Shown one piece after another: positions 26,738-36,102 of a stretch of DNA of 48,477 nucleotides. Origin of the DNA: an uncultured Clostridia bacterium. GTDB taxonomy: Bacteria > Bacillota > Clostridia > TANB77 > CAG-508. How positions within the stretch are numbered: position 1 is the stretch's first letter; the number at the start of each line of letters is the position of its first letter. The notes below the pieces were generated by a model, which had not been told where the DNA came from, made no database searches, and saw only the letters and a program-made list of their open reading frames with translations. A program made the translations under genes and the position numbers. Location: positions 1-48,477 of the forward strand of contig CANQQQ010000008.1 of NCBI GenBank assembly GCA_947626025.1. Direction: 5' to 3'.

Positions 26738-27628
26738 TTATTTTACGTTGTATTCGCTAATATCTAATTCAATAAAATCATCCTCTGTTACTGTATTAAA
26801 TTCATAGGTATACTCTGATATAGGCAATCTATCAATTCCTCCATTTGCATTTTCTACTTCCTGTGTTAATATACTTATTGAAAGTCCTGTATTCTTACTT
26901 ACATAAGTACTAAGTAAATAAGGCAAAGATTGAATATAATAACATTCTTCTCCATTATAAGTTGTACTCGTGACAGATGCACGTAATGAAATCAATAATA
27001 GATTATAAAAGTCTTCTATTAGTACATTAGTCATACTCTGTGAAAGACCGCTTATTGCCTTATTTACATTTAGCTCTACTGTTTTATTATTTTCAGTTAC
27101 GTTATAAGTATTAGTATCATACAACTCGTTCCCCCATTCATCAGTGCCAGTTTTATTTCCATACACTAAAAATTTTGTTGTTCCTTCTGGTGAGATGTGT
27201 GTAGACACGAATTTTCTTTTATCTCCTAAATTCCATGTTTCATCTATAATAATTTTGTTCTTCAAATAAATATATGAAGTATAATGGTAGTTTTCAGAAT
27301 TTGTATATGCTTTTGATTTATTAGCTAAATTTGATAATATAATCATTTTTCTTGCAGTATTTCCAACAAATATAACTAGTATTACTAATAATATAATCCA
27401 TAGAAATCTTAATTTATTTCTATATTTTTTAAAGTACTTAACAGCTTTTTTATCTTTGTCTATAATATTAACTTTTAGATCTTCCTGCATGTTTTCAAAT
27501 ATTTGCTTACATTCATTGCACTTATTTAAGTGTTCCTCAAAAAAATCTTTTGTTGCTTCATTTGCTAACCCTTCAATATAATTTGGTAACAAGTCTTGAA
27601 CAATTTTACAATCTTTTTCTTCTTTCAT
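26738..27628 (-). CDS. Anti-sigma factor with zf-HC2 zinc finger
   Basis: 296 residues. The cytoplasmic N-terminal domain carries the HC2 zinc-finger pattern EEHLNKCNECKQIF with LLPNYIEG before it, as in ZAS anti-sigma factors that hold ECF sigma factors. A membrane helix (about 73-93) is followed by an extracytoplasmic sensor domain of about 200 residues that is rich in Tyr and Thr. Start one base after the sigma gene stop, so they are coupled. Signal sensed unknown. Likely released by site-2 proteolysis, for which the PDZ-less RseP is a candidate. Confidence 0.85.
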   Translation of the reverse strand: MKEEKDCKIVQDLLPNYIEGLANEATKDFFEEHLNKCNECKQIFENMQEDLKVNIIDKDKKAVKYFKKYRNKLRFLWIILLVILVIFVGNTARKMIILSNLANKSKAYTNSENYHYTSYIYLKNKIIIDETWNLGDKRKFVSTHISPEGTTKFLVYGNKTGTDEWGNELYDTNTYNVTENNKTVELNVNKAISGLSQSMTNVLIEDFYNLLLISLRASVTSTTYNGEECYYIQSLPYLLSTYVSKNTGLSISILTQEVENANGGIDRLPISEYTYEFNTVTEDDFIELDISEYNVK

Positions 27629-27629
27629 A

Positions 27630-28109
27630 TTAATCCATCTCCCTTAATTGATTTTTTCCTCTATAAAATCTTACTCTTGCCCAGTTTTCTGTTTCGTTCA
27701 AAATAATGCCTATTTCTTTAAAACTTAAATCCCCAGTTATTCTTAAATATACGACTTCTCTGTTTTTTTCATCTAATTTTTGTATTCGTTTATATAATTG
27801 CATTTTTTCATCATTTTCAATAACTTGTTCCTCAAGCGTATTTAACGTTTGTGAATTAAATAGTTCCTTTTCGTTTTCATTAATAACTTTTTTATTTTTT
27901 CTACAATGGTCATACCATAAGTTTTTAGCAATCTGACATAGCCATACTGATATCTTGCATTCACCTTTGTATGTATTAATTCTATTAACTGCCCTGTAAA
28001 AAGTTTCTTGAGTAAGTTCTTCAGAGATATAAAAATCATGAGTTAAACAGAATAAATATTTGTTCACCGTTTCAAAATATTCTTCATATATTTGTTCGAT
28101 ATTCTGCAT
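27630..28109 (-). CDS. ECF-type RNA polymerase sigma factor
   Basis: About 159 residues. Region 2 is clear from YLFCLTHDFYISEELTQETF and the RINTYKGECKISVWLCQIAKN stretch. Region 4 shows the HTH VVYLRITGDLSFKEIGIILN followed by WARVRFYRGKNQLRE. The start at 28109 (MQNIEQ) is nine bases after an AGGAGG site; the ATG at 28130 lies upstream of that site. The following zf-HC2 protein is its cognate anti-sigma. Target promoters not identifiable here. Confidence 0.9.
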   Translation of the reverse strand: MQNIEQIYEEYFETVNKYLFCLTHDFYISEELTQETFYRAVNRINTYKGECKISVWLCQIAKNLWYDHCRKNKKVINENEKELFNSQTLNTLEEQVIENDEKMQLYKRIQKLDEKNREVVYLRITGDLSFKEIGIILNETENWARVRFYRGKNQLREMD

Positions 28110-28199
28110 AACTTTTATCCTCCTTTGCATATATGACGTATAAAATTATAATTCGTTACACACTTTAATAATTTTTTATTTTTTCTATTTTATACAAAA

Positions 28200-28222
28200 A
28201 AATAGCAGATTTACTGCTATTT
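28200..28222 (-). terminator. Intrinsic terminator upstream of the sigma operon
   Basis: A 9-bp stem AAATAGCAG/CTGCTATTT followed by a minus-strand run of seven T. It ends the transcript of the 28302-28700 gene. Just upstream of it a short open minus-strand frame (about 28219-28308, ending RGVLRAEIVVK) has no start. Confidence 0.8.
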
Positions 28223-28301
28223 AACTACAATTTCTGCCCTAAGCACTCCTCTAATTATAGGCTTATTAATTTTAGATTTACCTAAAAATTTAAATATTGT
28301 T

Positions 28302-28700
28302 TTAAAAACTATCGAAAAATCTTATTATATCGTCTGAAATCTCTATATCGCTTGTCTCCTTTTCTATAACAATTTTCCCGACATCTATCAATAATGGTGG
28401 ATTTGTATCTATAGTAGTATATCCACTATAATAAATCATTATTTGTTGTCCCTTTCTAAATTTTTCATTGTCTGCTTCTGAATAATTTACCTTACATGGA
28501 AATCCATATGTTTTAATCACACCTAAAGATTTTTTATTTACTTTTACAACTATTGCTCTACAAACTGATGACATATTCCTATCATCAATGTATCCAATTA
28601 GGGTATTACTAGATTCGTATATCATAATAGATGCAATAATTGATACAACAATAATAGTAATTATTATTAATGGTACAATAATTAATAGTTTTCTTTTCAT
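28302..28700 (-). CDS. Hypothetical membrane-anchored protein, 132 residues
   Basis: A basic N-terminus and one membrane helix (about 5-27) precede an extracytoplasmic beta-rich domain with SVCRAIVVKVNKKSLGVI and GQQIMIYYSGY, resembling a small OB-like fold. The start at 28700 (MKRK) follows GGAGG. The frame ends FFDSF, but directly after it another frame continues about 28 codons to the terminator, so the present C-terminus may reflect a +1/-1 indel in a T5 run. Family not recognised. Confidence 0.55.
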   Translation of the reverse strand: MKRKLLIIVPLIIITIIVVSIIASIMIYESSNTLIGYIDDRNMSSVCRAIVVKVNKKSLGVIKTYGFPCKVNYSEADNEKFRKGQQIMIYYSGYTTIDTNPPLLIDVGKIVIEKETSDIEISDDIIRFFDSF

Positions 28701-28847
28701 AATATATACCTCCAAAAAATCTAATATATTTAAAGTAATAACATATTTTTTTTAATTTGTCCATCCTTTTTTCTAGTAGTTCATTTGATACCCTTTTCTT
28801 TTTTACTTCTTATAAATTCTTATTAATTTGCTCAAAAAATCGCCTCC

Positions 28848-28925
28848 TAATAGAGTAGATCATAAATAATTATTTTATTTTTCCATCTCACACTACCGTA
28901 TGTGCCACTCGGCATACGTTGGTTC
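28848..28925 (-). mobile_element. Group II intron 3' end remnant (domains V and VI)
   Basis: On the minus strand, after TTGAACC, the segment folds as a domain-V-like hairpin: the arm ACGTATGCC pairs with GGC(AC)ATACGGT around a GAGT loop, with the two-base bulge typical of domain V. GTGTGAGATGG and an AT-rich stem ending CTACTCTAT follow as domain VI and the 3' splice junction. No intact 5' end or reverse transcriptase is adjacent. The remaining DNA of the 28701-29012 gap holds a hairpin, a terminator and no convincing gene. Confidence 0.65.
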
Positions 28926-28928
28926 AAT

Positions 28929-28979
28929 TTAATTTTAGAGTTAACCCTATTCTATGATGTGGGTTAACTCTAAAATTAA
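28929..28979. repeat. 19-bp perfect inverted repeat
   Basis: Arms 28929-28947 and 28961-28979 (TTAATTTTAGAGTTAACCC and its complement) surround a 13-base loop. It sits between the terminator of the UPF0182 gene and the group II intron remnant. It may be the target hairpin of the intron or what is left of its deleted middle. It is not needed as a terminator, since one is adjacent. Confidence 0.7.
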
Positions 28980-28983
28980 TATA

Positions 28984-29009
28984 AACAGCCCATTATCATA
29001 TGGGCTGTT
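28984..29009. terminator. Terminator of the UPF0182 gene
   Basis: A 10-bp stem AACAGCCCAT/ATGGGCTGTT with a 6-base loop directly after the stop of the 929-residue gene. T-rich on both sides, so possibly bidirectional. Confidence 0.75.
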
Positions 29010-29012
29010 ATT

Positions 29013-31802
29013 TTAATCTTCTATGGTATTATTCGCATCTGCTACATTCTTGTCATTCTTATCAGTATTAGTGCTAGTAGAATTTTGTTTATCTTCTTCT
29101 ATTTCTTCTTTTCTTAATCGTTCTAACTGTTTAACTAAATCTTGTAATTTTGTTATGTCTTTTCCCATTTGCTCCCAATCTGTAATATTACTTGATTCAT
29201 ACAAATTGTTATTAGCTTTTATTATTGATTCTATAAGTTCATCTACTGTATCAGTATTCTCTACTTCAATTTCAACTGCATTTTGTGAAGATAATAAGTT
29301 CTCTAACGCTTCTTTTAAGTCACTGCCAATTGCAACTTTAGTTCCTGATGCTACAACTACTTTCTTTAATATAGGTGTACTTTCCTGCTCATTTAATGAC
29401 AGTTGATATATTGGTACTACATATAATAATGTGTTATCTATTGGTACTATTATCATATTCTTACTTAATTTTGTTCCTGTTACACTTAAAGTAGATAATT
29501 CCTTAGCTATTTTCTCATCTTGACTTAACATATTGTTCAATTGTAATGGTCCTAATATATTTTTATTTTGCGAAAATTTATACATTGTTAATTTCATATC
29601 TGTTCCATTAACTGTACCAACTAAATATGATACTATACTTTGCTTTCCATATAATGTGTAAGGTAATACTATTCCTAGTTGTTCTTCTTGTGAATCTATT
29701 GTCTTTACCATTGTATAATATGGTGCCATTTCTTCTCCTACAGTTGTAGTTGTTGATGTTGAATATATTGGTGCCTCCCACACATCATCTCCTCTATATA
29801 ATACATCTGTTGTTACATTATGATATATTTTTAATACTTCTGATTGTATATTATATAACAATTTTGAATATACAAATTGACTTGATATGTCTTCTGGAAT
29901 TTCTTGTGCATCTTTAAATAAATTTGGGTACATGTTGTTATATGCCATTGCTATAGGATCTGTTCTATCTGTTAGATAGAAATCAACTGTTCCATCATAA
30001 GCATTTATTATTACCTTCACAGAATTTCTTATATAATTCAATGCATATTTTGAATCATTTTGTTCAATATTAGTTGACTGTGAATAAGGATATTGATTAG
30101 ATATAGTATATGCATCTAGTACCCATACTAAATCTCCTGAATTTGTAACTACTATATAAGGTTCTTCATCATATAATAAGTATGGCATTATTGTTTTTGC
30201 TCTTTGTATAATATTTCTGTTTGCTAAAATTGAACTATCATTACCTATAAAAGCTAATTTTATATTTCCTTGATTTATACCAAAAATCATTCTATCTATA
30301 AAACTTAATTGTAATCCTTTATTTCCTTCATAAGTATTCTCTGCATTTTGTAGTGAATTTATAGGATAATCAAATTCCTTAGAATCCTTATTTATAACTA
30401 CTGTATCATTTGTTTCTAGTCCATAGTATATTCTTGGTTGTTTAATTTTATTGGTATCATTAAAATCATTTGATATATAAAATAAATTTCCTGATGCATC
30501 AACTTTTGAAGCTGAAGTTACTACTGCCCCATATCCATGAGTATATTCATATGTTTTGTTATTATATGTTCTACTATCATTTGATATTTCTCTTGGTGAT
30601 ATATATGCTAATTGTGAATCATATAGTGTTGGTCTTGTTGGATTATAGCTGTAATATCCCGTTGTAGCTTGTGTTTCTTCTAATGTTGATAATACAACGT
30701 CAGAAGTTACTATAGGTATGTTTTTAATCGTATCATTATATTTATTTACATCTTCTGCTGATAGTGTGTCTATGTCATTTATCTCAATATCTTCTATATT
30801 AATATTATAAGCTGTTTTTGTAAATTCAATATTTTTTGATATATATTCTTTTTGTTTATCTAATTCATTTCTTTGTACAAATACAAACTGATATCCTAAC
30901 ATAACAACAAACATTAAAATCAAGTATGCTGGTACTGATAATAAGCTTATTATTATCTTTTTTGAATTTTGCTTATTAAATGCTTTTATTGCCATGTATA
31001 CAGCAATTACCATTATAACCGCTAATATTCTATATCCCCAAACTTCTATAATTTTTTCCGTTAAACCTGCTCCAGTTATTACTGTTCCTTTTGTATCATT
31101 TAAAGTTAGAAAATTATTTAATACAACTCCTTGTGTTTTTACAATTACTAATAGAGCTATTCCTATTATTATTAACATTGCATATGTTAATAATTGTTTA
31201 ATAAAGGAACTATTTCTTAACATTTTTCCATCAATTGATTCAAAAAATATATTAAATGATACAATATAGTAAATTCCTGTGTATATTGTTAATCCTATAA
31301 TTAATGCTATGAAATAATACATTACCATTTCAATAAATGGTTTTTGGAACATATAAAAACTAACATCTGCATTAAATATTGGATCAGCTATATTAAATTG
31401 CGTTGCATTAAATACTGTCATAGTCGTTTTCAACATCCAGCTCGATGTGATTACTGATACAATTAACGCCAATACAAACGCTATACTTTTATTAGCTAAC
31501 TTTGGTAATTTCTTATCCTCTTGCTCAAAAAATTTTTTTAACCCTCTTCTTATTATAATATTAGTAATATAAATACTAAAAAATATAATAACAAAATTTA
31601 TTAATGTTATATATCTTAAATACGTGTTATTTTGATTAAATATTTCTACATATTCTTCTCCAATTTCTGAAATTTGTAGGAATTGAGCTCTGTAACTTAT
31701 ATATGAATATAATATAAAAATAATAGCTACTACTAATACTAGAATAACTTTCCATTTACTCTTTTTATTCTTGTTGTTTTGTTTTATTTCTTCTTTCTCC
31801 AT
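29013..31802 (-). CDS. UPF0182 family membrane protein
   Basis: 929 residues. Seven membrane helices lie in the first 310 residues, followed by a large extracytoplasmic region. The family block DGTVDFYLTDRTDPIAMAY with MYPNLF, and further on YRGDDVWEAP and PYYTMVK, is diagnostic. The C-terminus is Asn/Asp/Thr-rich. UPF0182 proteins are widespread in Actinobacteria and Clostridia; their function is unknown. It lies just downstream of ftsY in the same orientation, spacing 17 bases, so possibly co-transcribed. Confidence 0.9.
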   Translation of the reverse strand: MEKEEIKQNNKNKKSKWKVILVLVVAIIFILYSYISYRAQFLQISEIGEEYVEIFNQNNTYLRYITLINFVIIFFSIYITNIIIRRGLKKFFEQEDKKLPKLANKSIAFVLALIVSVITSSWMLKTTMTVFNATQFNIADPIFNADVSFYMFQKPFIEMVMYYFIALIIGLTIYTGIYYIVSFNIFFESIDGKMLRNSSFIKQLLTYAMLIIIGIALLVIVKTQGVVLNNFLTLNDTKGTVITGAGLTEKIIEVWGYRILAVIMVIAVYMAIKAFNKQNSKKIIISLLSVPAYLILMFVVMLGYQFVFVQRNELDKQKEYISKNIEFTKTAYNINIEDIEINDIDTLSAEDVNKYNDTIKNIPIVTSDVVLSTLEETQATTGYYSYNPTRPTLYDSQLAYISPREISNDSRTYNNKTYEYTHGYGAVVTSASKVDASGNLFYISNDFNDTNKIKQPRIYYGLETNDTVVINKDSKEFDYPINSLQNAENTYEGNKGLQLSFIDRMIFGINQGNIKLAFIGNDSSILANRNIIQRAKTIMPYLLYDEEPYIVVTNSGDLVWVLDAYTISNQYPYSQSTNIEQNDSKYALNYIRNSVKVIINAYDGTVDFYLTDRTDPIAMAYNNMYPNLFKDAQEIPEDISSQFVYSKLLYNIQSEVLKIYHNVTTDVLYRGDDVWEAPIYSTSTTTTVGEEMAPYYTMVKTIDSQEEQLGIVLPYTLYGKQSIVSYLVGTVNGTDMKLTMYKFSQNKNILGPLQLNNMLSQDEKIAKELSTLSVTGTKLSKNMIIVPIDNTLLYVVPIYQLSLNEQESTPILKKVVVASGTKVAIGSDLKEALENLLSSQNAVEIEVENTDTVDELIESIIKANNNLYESSNITDWEQMGKDITKLQDLVKQLERLRKEEIEEDKQNSTSTNTDKNDKNVADANNTIED

Positions 31803-31819
31803 TTTAAATATCCTTTCTC

Positions 31820-32725
31820 TTATATAATTGCTTTTGCAAAGTCTTCTGCGATGAACTGTTGCATATCGTCTATTTTTTCTCCAATTCCAATAAACTTAAC
31901 TGGTATCTTATTTTCATTAACAATTCCAAGTACCACTCCACCTTTTGCTGTTCCATCTAATTTAGTTAAAATAATTCCAGTTAATGGTGTTATTTCTTTA
32001 AATGCTTTCACTTGCTGTATTGCATTTTGGCCTGTAGTCGCATCTAATACCAGTAACACTTCTTTTGATGATTGAGGAAGCTCTTTTTCAATAACTTTTT
32101 CTATTTTTAATAGCTCGTCCATTAAATATTTTTTATTATGAAGTCTCCCTGCAGTATCACAAATTAATACATCTGCATTGTTATTTTTAGCAGTTCTAAT
32201 TGCATCAAATATTACTGAAGCTGGATCTGTTCCTTCGTTTCTTTTTACTATATCGCAATTTGCTCTATTTGCCCAAATTTCAAGTTGCTCTACTGCTGCT
32301 GCTCTAAATGTGTCTGCTGCCGCAATAACTACTTTCTTCCCTTGTTTTCTTAGGTTATTTGCAATTTTACCTATTGAAGTAGTTTTTCCAACGCCATTTA
32401 CTCCAACAACTAATATAACTGATGGTATAGTTTCAAGTTTTAAATCATTGTCAATTTCTGATAAAATATTTACCATTTCCTGCCTTAAAGCATCTTTTAC
32501 TAATTCTGAATCTTTAATATTTTCTTTTTTTATCCTATCTCTTAGTTTTGATATTATATCTGTTGATGTTTCAATTCCTATATCTGACATTATCAAGATT
32601 TCTTCCAATTCCTCAAGTAATTCCTCATCAACTTTTCTAAAATTGCTAAACACATCATTAATTTTCTCATCAAATGAAGATTTTGTCTTGCTTAGTCCTT
32701 GCTTCAACTTATCAAAAAATCCCAT
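31820..32725 (-). CDS. ftsY: Signal recognition particle receptor FtsY
   Basis: SRP receptor GTPase that docks ribosome-nascent chain complexes at the membrane. NG domain only (about 301 residues): G1 VGVNGVGKTTSIGK, G2 AADTFRAAAVEQL, G3 CDTAGRLHNK, G4 TKLDGTAKGG and GIGEKIDDMQQF. The acidic A domain of enterobacterial FtsY is absent, as is normal in Firmicutes. I take MGFFDKL (32725) as the start, the common FtsY beginning, with AAAAGG upstream; the frame extends to 32743. Confidence 0.95.
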   Translation of the reverse strand: MGFFDKLKQGLSKTKSSFDEKINDVFSNFRKVDEELLEELEEILIMSDIGIETSTDIISKLRDRIKKENIKDSELVKDALRQEMVNILSEIDNDLKLETIPSVILVVGVNGVGKTTSIGKIANNLRKQGKKVVIAAADTFRAAAVEQLEIWANRANCDIVKRNEGTDPASVIFDAIRTAKNNNADVLICDTAGRLHNKKYLMDELLKIEKVIEKELPQSSKEVLLVLDATTGQNAIQQVKAFKEITPLTGIILTKLDGTAKGGVVLGIVNENKIPVKFIGIGEKIDDMQQFIAEDFAKAII

Positions 32726-32897
32726 ATATTCATTCCTTTTCATATATATCTATAATATTTATAAATTATACTACACTGCTTCATATTTGTCCAGTTTATG
32801 AGATAAATAATCTTGAATTTATTTTTTAAGTATAGATATTTTGTTTATTATATCATTATTAAATGCATTATACAACATAATAAATTATTTTTATATA

Positions 32898-32926
32898 TTG
32901 ACTTTTATTTTTATTTTGTGTATCAT
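32898..32926 (+). promoter_or_regulatory. Promoter of the small secreted protein
   Basis: TTGACT (32898-32903) and TATCAT (32921-32926) with a 17-base spacer, about 40 bases before the start codon at 32965 and its TTGGAGG ribosome site. Confidence 0.6.
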
Positions 32927-32964
32927 AATATTATAGTCAAAAGATAATTTGGAGGTTATATTAA

Positions 32965-33273
32965 ATGAAAAAAATTATAAAAATATTGTTTGTTGTTTTT
33001 ATTATATTAATTGTATACACTTATATTTCTAATATTTATGCAACTGGTTTAAATATGAATTTATCTGATAATGATTCAACCACATATGGGTCAGCTACTG
33101 CTAATACAGCTGGTACTTCTACGCAAAATTCGTCAACCTCTGTTTCTAATCCATCAGAAAGTGCTTTAGATAGTTTAACAGTATCTGATATGATAAATAT
33201 TGTATTATGTGCTATAGGAGTAATATTAATTTTACTTGGAATTGCAATTATAATACGTCAAAAAACAGTTTAA
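32965..33273 (+). CDS. Small membrane-tethered Ser/Thr-rich protein
   Basis: 102 residues with an N-terminal signal-like helix (about 5-26), an extracytoplasmic Ser/Thr/Asn-rich low-complexity linker (about 30-70), then a C-terminal membrane helix (about 78-96) and the basic end RQKTV. It would loop outside the cell and be anchored at both ends, or at the C-terminus only if the signal is cleaved after YAT. Own promoter and terminator. No family recognised. Confidence 0.65.
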   Translation: MKKIIKILFVVFIILIVYTYISNIYATGLNMNLSDNDSTTYGSATANTAGTSTQNSSTSVSNPSESALDSLTVSDMINIVLCAIGVILILLGIAIIIRQKTV

Positions 33274-33279
33274 AACAAA

Positions 33280-33305
33280 AATCATCCGCATGGATGATTT
33301 TTTAT
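33280..33305. terminator. Bidirectional terminator, small membrane protein and tktC-like gene
   Basis: A 7-bp stem ATCATCC/GGATGAT with AAAA and TTTTTTA flanks lies between two convergent genes. It overlaps the last codons of the transketolase C-terminal subunit gene. Confidence 0.75.
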
Positions 33306-34234
33306 TTTCTTTTTATTTCTTCTATTATAGATTTTGAATCTAATTTAAAATATTTTATTAATTCTTCAGCAGATCCAGAAGTTCCAAATGTATCTTTTAT
33401 TCCCATTCTTACAACTTTTGTTGGGTATTGTTCTGTTAAAACTTCACATACAGCACTTCCTAATCCACCAATTATACTATGGTCTTCTATCGTTATTATC
33501 TTATCTGTTTCTTTTGCACATTTTATAATTAACTCTTGGTCTATTGGTTTTATTGTGTGTATATCTATTACTCTTATATCTATTCCTTCTTTTTGTAATT
33601 CCTCTTGTGCTTTAATAGCCTCTGATACACAAATTCCTGTTGCTATTACTGTTGCATCTGTACCATCTCCTATTTGTATTCCCTTTCCTAATTCAAATTT
33701 TTGATTTTCATCATATATAACTGGAGTTGCATATCTAGCTAACCTTAAGTATACAGGTCCATTTGTCATTGAAATCGCTTGAGTCGCCCATTTTGCTTCT
33801 ATATCATCTGAGACACTCATTACTATCATATTTGGTAAACCTCTCATTAAATTAATGTCTTCAAGCATCTGGTGAGTAGCTCCATCTTCGCCTACTGTAA
33901 CTCCTGCATGTGTTCCGCATATTTTTACATTTAACTTTGGATAACAAATGCTATTTCTTATCTGATCATAAGCTCTGCCAGTGGCAAATACTGCAAAAGT
34001 AGTTGCATAAGGAATTAGTCCAGTTGTTGCTATTCCAGCCGCTGTTGATAACATGTCTTGTTCTGCTATTCCCATCTCAAAAAATCTATTAGGAAATTTT
34101 TCAGCAAAAATACATGTCTTTGTCGCCTCTGATAAATCGGCATCTAGTACAACAATATTATTGTTTTTTTCTCCCAATTCAGCTAATGCTTCTCCATAAC
34201 TTTGTCTTGTAGCTATTTTCTTATCTAAATTCAT
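33302..34234 (-). CDS. Transketolase, C-terminal subunit
   Basis: 310 residues: pyrimidine-binding and C-terminal domains of a split transketolase. Motifs are DADLSEATKT, RFFEMGIAEQDM with the catalytic Glu, the pyrimidine domain ATFAVFATGRAYDQ, THAGVTVGEDGATHQ, and IIGGLGSAVCE in the last domain. It forms an active heteromer with the N-terminal half encoded 30 bases upstream. Acts in the non-oxidative pentose phosphate pathway. Split transketolases are common in Clostridia and archaea. Confidence 0.92.
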   Translation of the reverse strand: MNLDKKIATRQSYGEALAELGEKNNNIVVLDADLSEATKTCIFAEKFPNRFFEMGIAEQDMLSTAAGIATTGLIPYATTFAVFATGRAYDQIRNSICYPKLNVKICGTHAGVTVGEDGATHQMLEDINLMRGLPNMIVMSVSDDIEAKWATQAISMTNGPVYLRLARYATPVIYDENQKFELGKGIQIGDGTDATVIATGICVSEAIKAQEELQKEGIDIRVIDIHTIKPIDQELIIKCAKETDKIITIEDHSIIGGLGSAVCEVLTEQYPTKVVRMGIKDTFGTSGSAEELIKYFKLDSKSIIEEIKRK

Positions 34235-34264
34235 ATTAATTCATTCCTTTCTGGTAATATAAAT

Positions 34265-35086
34265 CTATAAACTAAATTCCTTCATGGCTTGATTATACTG
34301 TTCTTCATTTGGAGCCTTTCCGTGCCAGCCTACTTGATTCTCCATAAAAGATACTCCTTTTCCTTTTATTGTTCTTGCAATAATAGCTGTTGGCATCCCC
34401 TTAATATTTCTTGCTTTTTGAAATGCATCTATTAATTGTTCTATGTCATTTCCATCTACCTCTATAACATTAAATCCAAAACTTTCAAATTTTGCTCCTA
34501 AAGGCATTGAATTCTTTACTTCTTCTATTTTTCCATCTATTTGTAAATTATTATTATCTACAATAACACATAAGTTGTCTAATTTACGATGTGATGCTGT
34601 CATTGCTGCTTCCCATACTTGACCTTCTTCTATTTCTCCATCACCTAATAAACAGTAAACTCTTATTCCATTGCTATTTAATTTCGATGCTATAGCTATA
34701 CCATTTGCTACAGATAATCCTTGTCCAAGTGAACCCGTGCTCATATCTACTCCTATAGTCTTATTCATATCAGGATGCCCTTGCAATTTACTTCCTATTT
34801 GCCTAAAAGTCTTTAATTCTTTTATTGGAAAATACCCTCTATTCGCAAGTGTACTATATAAAGCTGGAGATGCATGACCCTTAGATAGTACAAACCTATC
34901 TCGTGCTGCATCTTTTGGTTTTTCTGGATTTATATTCATTTGATTGAAGTATAATACTGTCAGTATATCAGCGCAAGAAAGTGATCCTCCTGGGTGTCCT
35001 GATTTTGCACTATATACACTTTCTATTATTCCTTTTCTTATTTCTCTTGCAATATTTTTCAATTCCACCACATCTGTAATTTTCAT
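34265..35086 (-). CDS. Transketolase, N-terminal subunit
   Basis: ThDP pyrophosphate-binding half of the split transketolase. Motifs: SAKSGHPGGSLSCADI, RDRFVLSKGHASPALYS, and GDGEIEEGQVWEAA with the ThDP Mg-binding tail VDNNNLQIDG. About 273 residues. I favour ATG 35086 (MKITD); the frame can start at TTG 35098, but that sits on the AAAGG ribosome site. Bases 35099-35273 up to uppP show no gene or clear regulatory site. Confidence 0.92.
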   Translation of the reverse strand: MKITDVVELKNIAREIRKGIIESVYSAKSGHPGGSLSCADILTVLYFNQMNINPEKPKDAARDRFVLSKGHASPALYSTLANRGYFPIKELKTFRQIGSKLQGHPDMNKTIGVDMSTGSLGQGLSVANGIAIASKLNSNGIRVYCLLGDGEIEEGQVWEAAMTASHRKLDNLCVIVDNNNLQIDGKIEEVKNSMPLGAKFESFGFNVIEVDGNDIEQLIDAFQKARNIKGMPTAIIARTIKGKGVSFMENQVGWHGKAPNEEQYNQAMKEFSL

Positions 35087-35273
35087 CTTCTTAATCAATC
35101 CTTTCTTATTTTCTATAAAACAATACAGTATTTGACCACCCTTTGTTCTTATTATTTAAGTTCGTGAGTAAAAAACAACTCTTAAAAGTACTAGATTTTA
35201 TATTAGATAAAAAACGAATTTTAAGAATTACTAAGACTTATAAAAGCAAAGCTATCCTTAAAATTCTTATCTA

Positions 35274-36071
35274 TTATATTAAAATTGAATATACAATTAC
35301 TATTATTCCAAGAATTACTCTATATATAGCAAAACCTTTAAAACTTCCCTTTTTCAAATAATTTAATAGGAATTTTATTACTAATATTCCTGATAAGAAA
35401 CTAAATAAAACTCCCATAAAGAATGCAAGTGTAAATTCAAATTCTGTAATACTTACTAACACTGCAGCTAAAATTATTGGAGTTGATAATAAAAATGAAA
35501 ATTTTGCTGCACTTTCTCTATCTATTTTTAGTGCTCTCGCAACAGTCATCGTTATACCTGATCTTGAAGTGCCTGGAAAAGCCGCTGCTATAGCTTGTGA
35601 TATGCCTATTAAAAAGGATTGCTTAAATGTTATATCTTCTAATTTTACTTCTGATGCTGATTTTTTATCTACAATATATAAAACTATTCCTAATACTATA
35701 AGTGCTATTGCTATTAATATCATTTCAATACCAAACTTTTCACAAATTGCCTCTGACACTTTATCTAATATTAGACTTAATATTCCTGCAGGTATTGTAA
35801 CTGCAACTATGTACCAAAATATTTTTCCTTCAGTTGACTTTTTCTTCTTTATTACTTGTTCATATCCACCTTTAATTAATAATAACCAATCTTTAAAGAA
35901 AAATATTGTTATAGCCAATAATGTTCCTAAATGTAATGCAACATCAAAGCTCTCTGGCATCTCCCAATTAAAAAACCATGGTATTAGGTTTAAATGTGCT
36001 GAACTTGAAATTGGTAAAAGTTCTGTTAATCCCTGTACTATTCCTAAAATAATTGCTTGTGAAATTGTCAT
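35274..36071 (-). CDS. uppP: Undecaprenyl-diphosphatase (BacA/UppP type)
   Basis: Dephosphorylates undecaprenyl diphosphate to recycle the cell-wall lipid carrier; confers bacitracin tolerance. 265 residues, 7-8 membrane helices. GIVQGLTELLPISSSAHL near the N-terminus carries the catalytic Glu/His region, and FPGTSRSGITM carries the catalytic Arg. Complements the uppS gene 28 kb away in the window. An AAAGGA ribosome site is present. Confidence 0.95.
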   Translation of the reverse strand: MTISQAIILGIVQGLTELLPISSSAHLNLIPWFFNWEMPESFDVALHLGTLLAITIFFFKDWLLLIKGGYEQVIKKKKSTEGKIFWYIVAVTIPAGILSLILDKVSEAICEKFGIEMILIAIALIVLGIVLYIVDKKSASEVKLEDITFKQSFLIGISQAIAAAFPGTSRSGITMTVARALKIDRESAAKFSFLLSTPIILAAVLVSITEFEFTLAFFMGVLFSFLSGILVIKFLLNYLKKGSFKGFAIYRVILGIIVIVYSILI

Positions 36072-36102
36072 ATGTTTTCATCCTTTCCTATTATTTATCT
36101 TT

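Noticed and set aside
32178-32801. Plus-strand open frame of 207 codons opposite ftsY
   Set aside because: Antisense to the conserved GTPase domain; no promoter or ribosome site.
35143-35361. Plus-strand open frame of 72 codons overlapping the uppP end
   Set aside because: Weak start context, basic low-complexity product, and overlap with the conserved uppP C-terminus.
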